Positions 25,828 to 34,903 of a stretch of 64,000 bases of DNA are shown piece by piece. The stretch is from Sva-07 sp963728195 (GTDB lineage Bacteria > Actinomycetota > Acidimicrobiia > Acidimicrobiales > Ilumatobacteraceae). Made by a program: the position numbers and the translations under genes. The stretch is taken from positions 1-64,000 of the forward strand of contig CAVSIX010000008.1 of assembly GCA_963728195.1 (NCBI GenBank), in the 5' to 3' direction. Under the pieces are notes generated by a model that was not told the origin of the DNA, ran no database searches, and worked only from the letters and a program-made list of their open reading frames with translations. The stretch's first letter is position 1. Each line of letters opens with the position of its first letter.

Positions 25828-27039
25828 TTGTCGGAGTCCGCGGCGCTCGTCATTGCACTGCTGATCCTCGTCTGGGCGTCGTTCTCCGGTGTGCTCGGTC
25901 GCCACAGCGTCACCGGCCCACTCGTCTTCGTCGTGGTCGGTTATGCGGCCGCCAATCCAGACTGGGGCTCGGTGGAGGTGGACCTCGACGTCGGCGTGAT
26001 CCGTGTGATCGCCGAGGTGACGCTGGCGCTCGTGCTGTTCTCGGACGCATCGCGCGTCAGCCTGGCCAAGCTGCGCCACGACCTGTCGTTGCCGACCCGG
26101 CTCCTCGCCATCGGTCTGCCACTGTCGATCGCGCTCGGCGGGTTCCTCGCGGCGTGGATGTTCGACTCGCTCCCGTGGGCGCTCGCTGGGGTGATCGGCG
26201 CCGCGCTGGCTCCCACCGACGCAGCGCTGAGCGTGCAGGTGATCAACGACTCGCGAGTCCCCTTGCACCTCCGGCGCAGTCTCAACGTCGAGAGCGGACT
26301 CAACGACGGCATCGCCACACCCATCGTGACGTTCATGGTGGCGATCGCGGCGAGCCAGCTCGGGCTGGTGACCGAGAGTTCGTCCGCCGAGGCGGGCCAG
26401 GCGCTCACGGAACTCGGACTCGGCATCGTCGCCGGATTGGTCTTCGGCGTCGGCGGCGCTGTGCTGATCAACGTCACGGGCGAGCGCGGCTGGATCGCCC
26501 ACGGGGGCAAGCGCATCGCCACCCTCGCCATTGCCCTCGGCGCATTCGAGGGTGCGGTCGCGGTGGAGGGCAATGGTTTCATCGCTGCATTCGTGGCGGG
26601 GATCGCCTTCGGTGCCGTGCTGCACGCCGACGCCGCCGGCACCGAACGCGCCGGTGAACTCACCGAACTCGGCGGTGAGATAGCTGCGCTCGTCGTGTGG
26701 TTCGTGTTCGGGGCCGCACTGCTTCCGATCGCCTTCGACCATGTCGGCGTCGACGTGGTGGTCTATGCGCTGCTGAGCCTGACGCTCGTCAGAGCGGTGC
26801 CGGTCGCACTGAGCATGATCGGCTCGGACCTGTCACGCGGCGACGTCGCGTTCGTCGCCTGGTTCGGCCCGAGGGGCCTGGCGTCGGTCGTGTTCGCCAC
26901 CCTGACCGTCGAGAGCCTCGGCAGCTCCCTGCTCGTCGACGAAGCGGTCGGTGTCATCGCCATGACGGTGGCGTTCAGCGTGGTGCTCCACGGGGCCACC
27001 GCCGGTCTCGCAGGACGCCGGTATGCACCCACCGGGTGA
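25828..27039 (+). CDS. Na+/H+ antiporter (CPA1-type)
   Basis: 403-residue cation/proton antiporter with about 11-12 spans. VTLALVLFSDASRVSL, GAALAPTDAALSVQVINDSR and LNVESGLNDGIATPIVTFM are the signature blocks; the Asp residues in APTDA and SGLNDG mark the transport site. It would exchange sodium or potassium for protons across the inner membrane. It lacks the long cytoplasmic C-terminal tail of many CPA1 members. The TTG at 25828 has GAGGAGG six bases upstream. The end overlaps the next gene start by 17 bases, which suggests co-translation with the flippase-like protein. Confidence 0.9.
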   Translation: MSESAALVIALLILVWASFSGVLGRHSVTGPLVFVVVGYAAANPDWGSVEVDLDVGVIRVIAEVTLALVLFSDASRVSLAKLRHDLSLPTRLLAIGLPLSIALGGFLAAWMFDSLPWALAGVIGAALAPTDAALSVQVINDSRVPLHLRRSLNVESGLNDGIATPIVTFMVAIAASQLGLVTESSSAEAGQALTELGLGIVAGLVFGVGGAVLINVTGERGWIAHGGKRIATLAIALGAFEGAVAVEGNGFIAAFVAGIAFGAVLHADAAGTERAGELTELGGEIAALVVWFVFGAALLPIAFDHVGVDVVVYALLSLTLVRAVPVALSMIGSDLSRGDVAFVAWFGPRGLASVVFATLTVESLGSSLLVDEAVGVIAMTVAFSVVLHGATAGLAGRRYAPTG

Positions 27040-29482
27040 GGCGGCGGCGACCGAGACACCCGACGACGTCGGGTTGATCGACACGCTCACCCGGCCCCGT
27101 CCCGCTCCACGCGTGGCCACGTTCGTTCCGCGCATGCCATCGCAGGCGTTCGCCGTGCCGCCCGATGCCCAACGGGTCCGCCGGCCGACCGACCTCGTGC
27201 TCCTGGCGTTCACGCTGGTGCTGCTGTTGTGGTCGGTGCGCAGTGCCGATGAACACGAATCCGGGTTCCTCGGTGCGCTCGCCGAACTGGTCGACACGGT
27301 GCCGGGCCTGCTCGATCCGGTCTGGCAGGTGTTGCACGACCTGGTCGTCGTGTGGGCGGTGTTCGTCCTCGTCCTGGTCGTCGTGCGCCGACATCTCGCA
27401 CTGGCGCGTGACCTCCTGATCGCCATCGCCGGGGTCGTGGTCGCCGCACCGGTGGTCGGCAAGCTGGCCACCGGCGACTGGCCGGACCTGTGGTCGGGAG
27501 TGCTCCATCAGGAGACGCCGGTCGACTTCCCGCCATTTCTGATCGCGATCGCCGCCGCCGTGGTCGGCGTCGCTGCGCCGCACCTGACCCGCCCGTATCG
27601 TTACGCCGGCCGCTGGCTCGTCGTGCTCGGAGCGCTGTCGACCACCATGCTGCAGGTGGCCGAACCCGGTCACACCGGCGGGGCGCTGGCTCTCGGCTGG
27701 GCGGTCGCTGCCGGCGTCCACCTGGCGATGGGTTCGCCCGGAGGGCTACCGACAGCGGCTCGAATCGAGGCCGGGCTCCTGGGCCTCGGTGTCGATGCCG
27801 AAGTGCTCGACATCGAGAGTCGTCGAGGCGTCGTGTGGGCTCGTGCCCGCGAAGTAGGCGGTCGTCCGCTCGACGTCAAGGTGTACGGACGTGACGCCTG
27901 GGACGGTCAGCTGATCGTTTCGGTGTGGCGGTTCCTCTGGTATCGCGACGGCGGTCCGACGCTGTCGCTGACGAGGCTGCAGCAGGTCGAGCACGAAGCG
28001 TTCCTGACGCTGCTCGCCGAACGCCAGGACACACCCGTGGCCGCCACGGTCGCCGCAGGTCTCGACGCCGGCGGCGACGCGCTGCTCGTCACCGAACACG
28101 TCGGCCGCGGCCTCGGCGAGATCGGTGCTGCTGCGACCGATGCGCAGCTGGCGGGTGCGTGGGATGCGGTCGCGCGGCTCCACGCCGCTGGCATCAGCCA
28201 CGGTGGCATCAGCCCCGAACGGGTGCGGGTGCTCGATCACGAGGTGCGCCTGAGCGACTTCGCACGAGCGGAGGTGTCGGCCATCGGCGACCTCCGACTG
28301 ATCGACGAGGCCCAGCTCCTCGTCACGACGGCCATCGCCGTCGGGGCCGACCGCGCCATTGCGGCAGCGGAGGCCGCCGTGGGGATCGACGGCTTGGCGG
28401 CGGTGTCGTCGTTCGTGCAGCCGGCTGCGCTCACGGTGTCGCTGCGCTCGGCGGCCGGCGCCGCCGGTGTCGACATCGACGACATGCGCGCCACGATGGT
28501 GGCTCGCACCGGTCAGGATCCACCAGAACTGCAACGCCTCCGGCGCATCAGCGTCGGCCGGGTGCTGATGATCCTCCTCGTGCTCGTCGCAACGTCCGCA
28601 TTGATCTCCAACATCGCTGACATCGGGCTCGACACGATCGTCGACTCGATGCGCGCCGCGAGCGGCCCCTTGCTGGTGCTGGCGTTCTTCATCGGCTTGA
28701 CCCCGCGTGTGGCGAATGCGGTCGGGCTCGGCGCCGTGGCGCCGTCGAAGATTCCGCTCGGACGCCTCTCGGCGCTCCAGTTCGCGATCACGTTCGTCAA
28801 CCTGGCGATGCCGTCGACGGCGGCGAGGGCAGCGGTCAACATCCGGTTCTTCCAGCGCAGTGGCGTGCCCGCCGACTCAGCGGTGTCGCTCGGTGTGCTC
28901 GACAGCGTGATGGGCTTCGTCGCCCAGATCACCCTGATCGTCACGATCGTGGCGTTCGGTCTCGGATCGCTCGACCTCGACGTGTCCGGTCAGGTCGACG
29001 AGGACACGTTGCGCAATCTGCTGGTGCTGTTGGCCGTGGTCCTGATGGCCGGCGTGTCGCTCGTCCTGGCGATCCCGAAGTGGCGCAGTGCGGTTCGAGC
29101 AGCCCTCCACCGGGTGTGGGTGCTCGTCGGTCCCGTGCTCTCGTCGCCCGCCCGACTGGTGCAGTCGTTCACCGCCAACATCGTCGCCGAGCTGCTGTTC
29201 AGTCTCTGCATGTACACGGTGCTGCGGGCGTTCGGCCAGGACGTCGGCTACGCCGACGTCGTGCTCGTCAACGAGTGCGTCGCACTCTTCGCCGGGCTGA
29301 TGCCCGTGCCCGGCGGCGTCGGCGTCACCGAAGCGGCGTTGACCGCTGGGTTCGTCGCCATCGGCGTCGACCAGTCGACGGCACTCGCTGCCGCCATCAC
29401 CTACCGGGTGCTCACGTACTACACGCCGCCGATCATCGGCTTCGGCGCATTCCGCTGGTTGCAGCGCCAGCGCTACCTGTGA
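27023..29482 (+). CDS. Pseudokinase-LPG-synthase-TM (UPF0104) membrane protein
   Basis: 819-residue protein. The N-terminal half has about five spans followed by a cytoplasmic protein-kinase-like domain (about residues 255-500) with DVKVYGRDAWD in place of the usual ATP-lysine strand and SHGGISPERVRVLDHEVRLS in place of HRDLKPxN. The catalytic Asp is absent, so it is a pseudokinase. The C-terminal third (about 505-819) has 7-8 spans of the lysylphosphatidylglycerol-synthase TM/UPF0104 type, with FVNLAMPSTAARAAVNIRFF and GLMPVPGGVGVTEAAL as its signatures. This domain flips or handles phospholipid in characterised members. It overlaps the antiporter gene and ends against a convergent gene without a gap. 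Confidence 0.85.
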   Translation: MHPPGEAAATETPDDVGLIDTLTRPRPAPRVATFVPRMPSQAFAVPPDAQRVRRPTDLVLLAFTLVLLLWSVRSADEHESGFLGALAELVDTVPGLLDPVWQVLHDLVVVWAVFVLVLVVVRRHLALARDLLIAIAGVVVAAPVVGKLATGDWPDLWSGVLHQETPVDFPPFLIAIAAAVVGVAAPHLTRPYRYAGRWLVVLGALSTTMLQVAEPGHTGGALALGWAVAAGVHLAMGSPGGLPTAARIEAGLLGLGVDAEVLDIESRRGVVWARAREVGGRPLDVKVYGRDAWDGQLIVSVWRFLWYRDGGPTLSLTRLQQVEHEAFLTLLAERQDTPVAATVAAGLDAGGDALLVTEHVGRGLGEIGAAATDAQLAGAWDAVARLHAAGISHGGISPERVRVLDHEVRLSDFARAEVSAIGDLRLIDEAQLLVTTAIAVGADRAIAAAEAAVGIDGLAAVSSFVQPAALTVSLRSAAGAAGVDIDDMRATMVARTGQDPPELQRLRRISVGRVLMILLVLVATSALISNIADIGLDTIVDSMRAASGPLLVLAFFIGLTPRVANAVGLGAVAPSKIPLGRLSALQFAITFVNLAMPSTAARAAVNIRFFQRSGVPADSAVSLGVLDSVMGFVAQITLIVTIVAFGLGSLDLDVSGQVDEDTLRNLLVLLAVVLMAGVSLVLAIPKWRSAVRAALHRVWVLVGPVLSSPARLVQSFTANIVAELLFSLCMYTVLRAFGQDVGYADVVLVNECVALFAGLMPVPGGVGVTEAALTAGFVAIGVDQSTALAAAITYRVLTYYTPPIIGFGAFRWLQRQRYL

Positions 29483-30178
29483 TCACCCGGTGGTGATCGG
29501 CTGGCCGAGGGCCACGATGATCCCGCCGACCAACCCGACCGCGGCGAACGTCAACAGCATCACGCGCAGGCGAACGTAGGAGAAGCGTTCCGAGATCGCC
29601 GCGAAGAACAGCGCCGTCGCGAACATCACCGTCGACAGCGTGAAGAAGTCGGAGTACGTGTTCGCGTCCTCGCCGTCGGTGAACTTGGTGGCGGCGGTGG
29701 CGTCGAGTGCGTCGGCCTGCGCCTCGGAGGCCAACTGGTACTCCGGCATGGCCAGTGGGCTGTTGGGCGCATCGACGTTGTCGAACGGGTCGAGTGCCAT
29801 CCAGGCCCCGAACGCGGCGTCGAACTCCGGTCGGAACCGCTCGCTGTAGAAGTCGGCGAGTTCCTCGTCGCCCGAGATGCGGGCATCGACGAAGTTCTCG
29901 AACAGGCTGAGATCGACGATGCGCAGTTGGTTCGACTCGGTGCGCAACTGGGCAGCTTCGGTTCGCGCGGCGGAGGCCTGCGTGTAGTAGCTCGACTGGA
30001 TCCCGCCCCACAGCGACGACTGGTAGCCGGCCCATGCGGTCAGCAACGCCGCCGATGCGAGGATGATGGTCGCGACCACCTCGAATCGCTTCTCCCGCGT
30101 CGAGACATACGGTTCCGGCGGCTCGCCGCTGGGATCCTGGCTCGTGGAATCCTCGATGATGTCCGATTCGTTCGTCAC
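29483..30178 (-). CDS. Membrane protein with two C-terminal and one N-terminal span
   Basis: 231-residue protein of unknown function. An acidic N-terminus (residues 1-30) precedes STREKRFEVVATIILASAAL and WAGYQSSLWGGIQSSYYTQA, a combination seen in a family of bacterial membrane proteins that resemble DUF4337. A long helical extracytoplasmic region (about 55-165) is followed by two spans (MFATALFFAAISERFS and VMLLTFAAVGLVGGIIVAL). No catalytic motif is evident. It is divergent from the radical SAM gene, and its stop directly abuts the stop of the convergent pseudokinase gene. Confidence 0.7.
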   Translation of the reverse strand: MTNESDIIEDSTSQDPSGEPPEPYVSTREKRFEVVATIILASAALLTAWAGYQSSLWGGIQSSYYTQASAARTEAAQLRTESNQLRIVDLSLFENFVDARISGDEELADFYSERFRPEFDAAFGAWMALDPFDNVDAPNSPLAMPEYQLASEAQADALDATAATKFTDGEDANTYSDFFTLSTVMFATALFFAAISERFSYVRLRVMLLTFAAVGLVGGIIVALGQPITTG

Positions 30179-30223
30179 GAGATCAGATCAAATCGCATCG
30201 ACACTCCGGGCGAATCATCCCAG

Positions 30224-31546
30224 GTGGGTGAACTGGCTGGGTGGACCGGATCGGTGAAGTCGCCCGATTGGGATGACGACATCGCCGAGCCGGTCGGACA
30301 GGATGTTGGCTTGACCCCGTTCCACCTCCTCGCCAAGCCGACCGGGCCCATCTGCAACCTCGACTGTGAGTACTGCTTCTTCCTGACCAAGGAGGCGCTG
30401 TACCCGGGTGATCGGTTCCGGATGACCGACGATCTCCTCGAGATCTACATCCGCCAGTTGCTCGAGTCGCAGCCCGACGGCGAGGTGAACGTCGCGTGGC
30501 AGGGCGGCGAACCGACGCTGATGGGAGTCGACTTCTTCCGGCGCGCCGTGGCGCTGGCCGAACAGGTCCGCCGTCCGGGTCAACAACTGCTGCACACCAT
30601 CCAGACCAACGGCACGCTGCTCACCGACGAGTGGGCACAGTTCCTCGCCGAGCACCGATTCCTCGTCGGGCTCAGCATCGACGGGCCACCGGACCTGCAC
30701 GACCGCTACCGCGTCGACAAGAAGGGCCGGCCGAGTTCACAGCGGGTGCTCCAGGGGTTCGCGCGCCTCGAGGCGCACGGCGTCGACGTCAACGTCCTCT
30801 GCACCGTGAACGCCGCCAACCAGGACCGGCCGCTCGACGTGTACCGCTACTTCCGTGACGACCTGGGTCTCCGCCACATCCAGTTCATCCCCATCGTCGA
30901 GCGCGAGAACGACACCGGATTCCAGGAGGGCGACACCGTCACCGACCGATCGGTCGACCCGCAGGCGTGGGGAGCGTTCCTCGTCGCCGTGTTCGACGAG
31001 TGGGTGCGCCACGACGTCGGCGAGGTGTACGTGCAGATGTTCGACGCTGCCCTCGCCTCGTGGCTCGAGTTGCCGTCGAGCATGTGCATCTTCCGCCCGA
31101 CGTGCGGTGATGCGCTGGCGCTGGAACACAACGGCGACGTCTACTCCTGCGACCACTTCGTGGAACCCGATCACCTCCTGGGCAACATCGCCGAGACGCA
31201 CATGGTCGAGCTCGTGGCGTCGCCACGCCAACGCAGCTTCGGGCAGGCGAAGCTCGACACGCTGCCGGAGTACTGCCGCAGCTGCGAGGTGCGCTTTGCG
31301 TGCAACGGCGAGTGTCCCAAGAATCGTTTCACGCTGACGCCCGACGGCGAGGCGGGCCTCAACTACCTGTGTGCGGGGTATCGATCGTTCTTCAATCACA
31401 TCGACGGACCGATGCGGCTGATGGCCGAGCTGCTACGCGAGGGCAGGTACGCCGACGAGATCATGGGCCGCTTCGCCTCGGCAGGCCGCAACGAACCGTG
31501 CCCGTGCGGCAGCGGTCGCAAGGCCAAGCACTGCCATCAGGCCTGA
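30224..31546 (+). CDS. Anaerobic sulfatase-maturase-like radical SAM enzyme
   Basis: 440-residue radical SAM/SPASM protein. The cluster motif CNLDCEYCFF lies at about residues 44-53, followed by EVNVAWQGGEPTLMGVDFFR and HTIQTNGTLL. The C-terminal SPASM cysteines are in CRSCEVRFACNGECPKNRF. Members convert a Cys or Ser of sulfatases to formylglycine. The very C-terminus has a SEC-C-type zinc motif PCPCGSGRKAKHCH, unusual for the family and also found in SecA. No sulfatase or other substrate gene is recognisable nearby. The start could be GTG 30224 or GTG 30254; neither has a strong ribosome site. The end overlaps the SulP gene by ten bases. Confidence 0.87.
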   Translation: MGELAGWTGSVKSPDWDDDIAEPVGQDVGLTPFHLLAKPTGPICNLDCEYCFFLTKEALYPGDRFRMTDDLLEIYIRQLLESQPDGEVNVAWQGGEPTLMGVDFFRRAVALAEQVRRPGQQLLHTIQTNGTLLTDEWAQFLAEHRFLVGLSIDGPPDLHDRYRVDKKGRPSSQRVLQGFARLEAHGVDVNVLCTVNAANQDRPLDVYRYFRDDLGLRHIQFIPIVERENDTGFQEGDTVTDRSVDPQAWGAFLVAVFDEWVRHDVGEVYVQMFDAALASWLELPSSMCIFRPTCGDALALEHNGDVYSCDHFVEPDHLLGNIAETHMVELVASPRQRSFGQAKLDTLPEYCRSCEVRFACNGECPKNRFTLTPDGEAGLNYLCAGYRSFFNHIDGPMRLMAELLREGRYADEIMGRFASAGRNEPCPCGSGRKAKHCHQA

Positions 31547-33261
31547 TCGACCACCGGCTGCTCGCCACCGGTGCCACCGGAGCGACGCTCGGCGATCCAG
31601 TGCGAGGCATCGGCGTATGCGCGCCGTGATGCCTCGCCGACGAAGGTGGTGCCCTTGTAGACGTTGTCGTCGCCGATGATGTCGGTGATCCCGGTCACGC
31701 GGAGCTGGCGGATCACCCGATCGTTGTCGGTCACGATGATCAGTTTGCTCCCGACCGCTGCGAGCTCCTGGGCGTAGTCGGCGAGCATGTCGAGCATCGT
31801 CGATCCAGCATCGTCGGCACCGCGCATCCTCAGGATCACCACGGCATCTCTGGAATCGTCCGCCACGGTGGGCATCTGCGCCATCAGCTGGGGTACCGAA
31901 GCGAAGAAGATCGCACCGTAGGGCTGGAGCAGCACGACCTCGTCCGCGGGAACCACCTCGGGCGGGTCGACCTCCTCGACGCGACCGTCGTCGGTGAAGA
32001 TCATCCGCTTCGTCACGAGCTGCGTCGACTGGTTGACGACGAAGAGCACGATCGACATGCCGACGCCGACGAGCACTGCGTACTGCAGCGGGATGATCAA
32101 GGTCAGCACGAACGTCGTCGACATCACGGTCAGCGACACCAGGCCGGTCTTCGCCACGGCGACGACCTGTGACGGCTTGATCGTGCTGACACCGACCACC
32201 ATCAGCAGACCCGCGAGTGCCGGCATGGCGATCAGCGCGACGAGGCCGCTGAACAACAAGATGACCACCGTCATCGTGAGACCGGCCAGGAGCAGCGACG
32301 TCCGGGTGCGGGCCCCCGCCGTTACGGCGAGCGAGCTGGCCGACATCGAGCCGCCGACCGGCATGCCCTGGAAGAGACCGGCGACGACGTTGCCGGCACC
32401 CTGGCCGATGAAGTCCGACGCCTCGTCCGATGCGCTGCCGTCCTCGTTGGGGACCGCCGCCGCAACGCCGGCGCCCTGCACGAGGCCGACGAACGCCAGC
32501 GACGCCGCCGGGATGAGGAGCGAGGGGATCTCACCGAATGCGGGCATGGTGATGAACGGCAGCGTGCCGGGTACGTCGGCGATGTCGCCGACGAGCGTCA
32601 CGTCGTGGCCCGCCGACGAGAGCACCGCAGCGACCGCTGATGCGACGGCGATCGCGACGACGAGTCCCAGGGCGCCGAGGCGGGTCCGCTGGAGGACGAC
32701 GATCAGGGCGACGGTGGTCGCCCCGACCGTGATCGTCGCGGGATCGACCTGATCGAGGTTGAACAGCAGATTGAACGCCCGCGCCACCCGGTTGGCACCG
32801 TTCGCGGCATAGCCGGTGAAGTTGTCGAGCTGTCCGAGCACGATGTTGACGCCGACGGCCGTGATGAACCCGGTCATCACCGAGTTCGACACGAACCGCA
32901 GGAATGACCCGAAGTGCAGCACGCCGGCGAGGATCATCACGACGCCGGTGACGACCGACAGCGTGTACAACGAGCGTGCCGGATCGGTGCGGGCCGCGAG
33001 ATCGACGTCGGCGACGATGATCGCCATCGCGCCGGTGCCCTGGACCGCCATGAAGGCGGTGCTGGTGAACAACGTGGCGCCCACCATGCCGTAGAGGTAC
33101 GCATAGAGGCCGGCGACCGGGTTGACACCGGCGAGCAGCCCGCTGGCGAGGCCGTCGGGGACGCTCTCGATGCCGAGCACGAGGCCCGCCATCGCGTCGT
33201 CGCGTGCATGTTCGCGGTGGAACAACGAACGCGGCCGCAGGACGGGGAACGCCAGGTGCAC
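31537..33261 (-). CDS. SulP-family anion transporter with STAS domain
   Basis: 574-residue transporter. The SulP core has about 12 spans (VLGIESVPDGLASGLLAGVN near the start, GLFQGMPVGGSMSASSLAVT near the middle), followed by a C-terminal STAS domain at about residues 430-550 with VVILRMRGADDAGSTMLDML and KLIIVTDNDRVIRQLRVTGI. Family members carry sulfate, bicarbonate or other anions with or without protons; the substrate cannot be told from sequence. The GTG start directly abuts the stop of the DUF2252 gene, so the two are likely co-transcribed. Confidence 0.9.
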   Translation of the reverse strand: MHLAFPVLRPRSLFHREHARDDAMAGLVLGIESVPDGLASGLLAGVNPVAGLYAYLYGMVGATLFTSTAFMAVQGTGAMAIIVADVDLAARTDPARSLYTLSVVTGVVMILAGVLHFGSFLRFVSNSVMTGFITAVGVNIVLGQLDNFTGYAANGANRVARAFNLLFNLDQVDPATITVGATTVALIVVLQRTRLGALGLVVAIAVASAVAAVLSSAGHDVTLVGDIADVPGTLPFITMPAFGEIPSLLIPAASLAFVGLVQGAGVAAAVPNEDGSASDEASDFIGQGAGNVVAGLFQGMPVGGSMSASSLAVTAGARTRTSLLLAGLTMTVVILLFSGLVALIAMPALAGLLMVVGVSTIKPSQVVAVAKTGLVSLTVMSTTFVLTLIIPLQYAVLVGVGMSIVLFVVNQSTQLVTKRMIFTDDGRVEEVDPPEVVPADEVVLLQPYGAIFFASVPQLMAQMPTVADDSRDAVVILRMRGADDAGSTMLDMLADYAQELAAVGSKLIIVTDNDRVIRQLRVTGITDIIGDDNVYKGTTFVGEASRRAYADASHWIAERRSGGTGGEQPVVDQA

Positions 33262-34716
33262 TCAGAGTCCTCGCTGTACCTCGATGCGCTCGTCGCGTTC
33301 GGCCTGCACGAGCGCGTCGTAGTCGCGTTCGTTCTGGTCGGCGTACACCTCGGCGAATTCGCCGATCGCACGGTCGAATGGGTCGCTGCCGCCGAGGTAC
33401 GACGCGATGGCGATGCGATCGCCCGAGCGGGCGTGCGCACGGGCGAGCGTCCAGCCGCACATCCGGGCATAGATGTTCATGGCGGCCGGCGTCATCGACT
33501 CGACCGCCGCCGAGCCCTTCCAGTCCTTGAGCTGGCGGATGAAGTAGTCGCGCCGTACGCCGTCGACGCCCTCGACCACCTGCCAGCCGAGGAAGATGTC
33601 GCTCGTCGCCTGCATGAGGTGCTGACCGTGCACGATGCGCTCACCGTTCGAACGTTCGGTACTGGAGCCGGCGAACTGTTCGAGGACCGAGGCCTGTGCC
33701 TCCTTCGCCTGCAGGAACAGCGCATCGTCGCCGTTGCGACCGAAGAGCAGCAGGATCCACGAACGCATGCCGACGCTGCCGACACCGACGACCTTGCGTG
33801 CGACCTGGCTGAGCTGGTATTCCGCCAGTAGGTGCCGTCGGTCCGGCTGCAGCGTGTCTCGATACGACGCGACCAGGTTTCGCAGCTCGTCGTGGAGGTC
33901 CGCCTGATGCGCCGCATCGAACAGTTCCTCGATCGGTTGGATGAGGGGCGGCTCGCTGATGATCCGACGTGTGCCGTCGACGAACTCGGTGAGCTTGTCG
34001 AGGGCGTGCGAGCTGTCGCGGGTCCGTGCCTTGGCCACGTTGGCCTCCGCCCGTTTGCGCTCCGAACGGCTCACCGAGTCGCGCAGCTGTGCGAGGAGCG
34101 GCTCGACTTCGAGGCGGGCATACCAGACGTCGAGGTTCTTCATGCCGGCGAACTCACGCATCGCTTCGCGGTACTGGGCCACGAGCGCCAGCAGGATCTT
34201 CGAGCGCTGCTTGGCCGAATACCCGTTGTCGCGTCCAGCGATGGCGAAGCTGGCGGCGAGCCGCTTCACGTCCCACTCCCACGGGCCCTGCGCGGTCTCG
34301 TCGAAGTCGTTGATGTCGAACACCAACTTGCGCTCGGGCGACCCGAACACGCCGAAGTTCATCAGGTGTGCGTCACCGCAGAGCTGGGCGACCAGTCCCG
34401 ACCGCGGCGTTCCGGCGAGGTCCGACGCCATGATCAGCGCGGCACCACGGAAGAACGTGAACGGCGAGACGAGCATCCGCCCGTACCGGATCGGCACCAG
34501 ATCGGCTACCCGAGACTCGGCCTGGCGCTGCAGCAGTGCCACCGGGTCGGGACGCCCGGCGCCGAGATGCAGGTCGGCGTGACTCGACCTCGGTACCTCC
34601 CGACGCGCCGCTCTGCCGCGTGCGATGCGTTCGTCGACCGTGAGGTGGGGAATCACCTGACGGGGACCGACCGGTACACCCAGGTCGTCGTCGACGCGGT
34701 TCGCTGTGTCCACCAT
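33262..34716 (-). CDS. DUF2252-family protein
   Basis: 484-residue protein with the DUF2252 signature LCGDAHLMNFGVFGSPERKL followed by VFDINDFDETAQGPWEWDVK, an aminoglycoside-phosphotransferase/kinase-like arrangement. The conserved HADLHL, FFRGAALIM and QLKDWKGSA blocks are also present. The biochemical role is not established. I chose ATG 34716 because the longer frame adds about 63 residues of non-family sequence. It is coupled to the SulP transporter (no gap) and divergent from the membrane-anchored phosphodiesterase gene. Confidence 0.83.
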   Translation of the reverse strand: MVDTANRVDDDLGVPVGPRQVIPHLTVDERIARGRAARREVPRSSHADLHLGAGRPDPVALLQRQAESRVADLVPIRYGRMLVSPFTFFRGAALIMASDLAGTPRSGLVAQLCGDAHLMNFGVFGSPERKLVFDINDFDETAQGPWEWDVKRLAASFAIAGRDNGYSAKQRSKILLALVAQYREAMREFAGMKNLDVWYARLEVEPLLAQLRDSVSRSERKRAEANVAKARTRDSSHALDKLTEFVDGTRRIISEPPLIQPIEELFDAAHQADLHDELRNLVASYRDTLQPDRRHLLAEYQLSQVARKVVGVGSVGMRSWILLLFGRNGDDALFLQAKEAQASVLEQFAGSSTERSNGERIVHGQHLMQATSDIFLGWQVVEGVDGVRRDYFIRQLKDWKGSAAVESMTPAAMNIYARMCGWTLARAHARSGDRIAIASYLGGSDPFDRAIGEFAEVYADQNERDYDALVQAERDERIEVQRGL

Positions 34717-34903
34717 GGTGTTCTCCGTTTCGTGCACACGAACCCCGCACACCGAACGTGTCGGGCGACTCGCCTTCTCAGCCAACCAGGCGCTCGACCG
34801 GTGTGCTTCATCCACTGCGGGTGATTCGACGCGGTCTGCAGTCGTCGCCCACATCGTCCGATCTGGATGACGCAAACTGCGTCGGTTGCTGCGCAGTCTT
34901 GAC

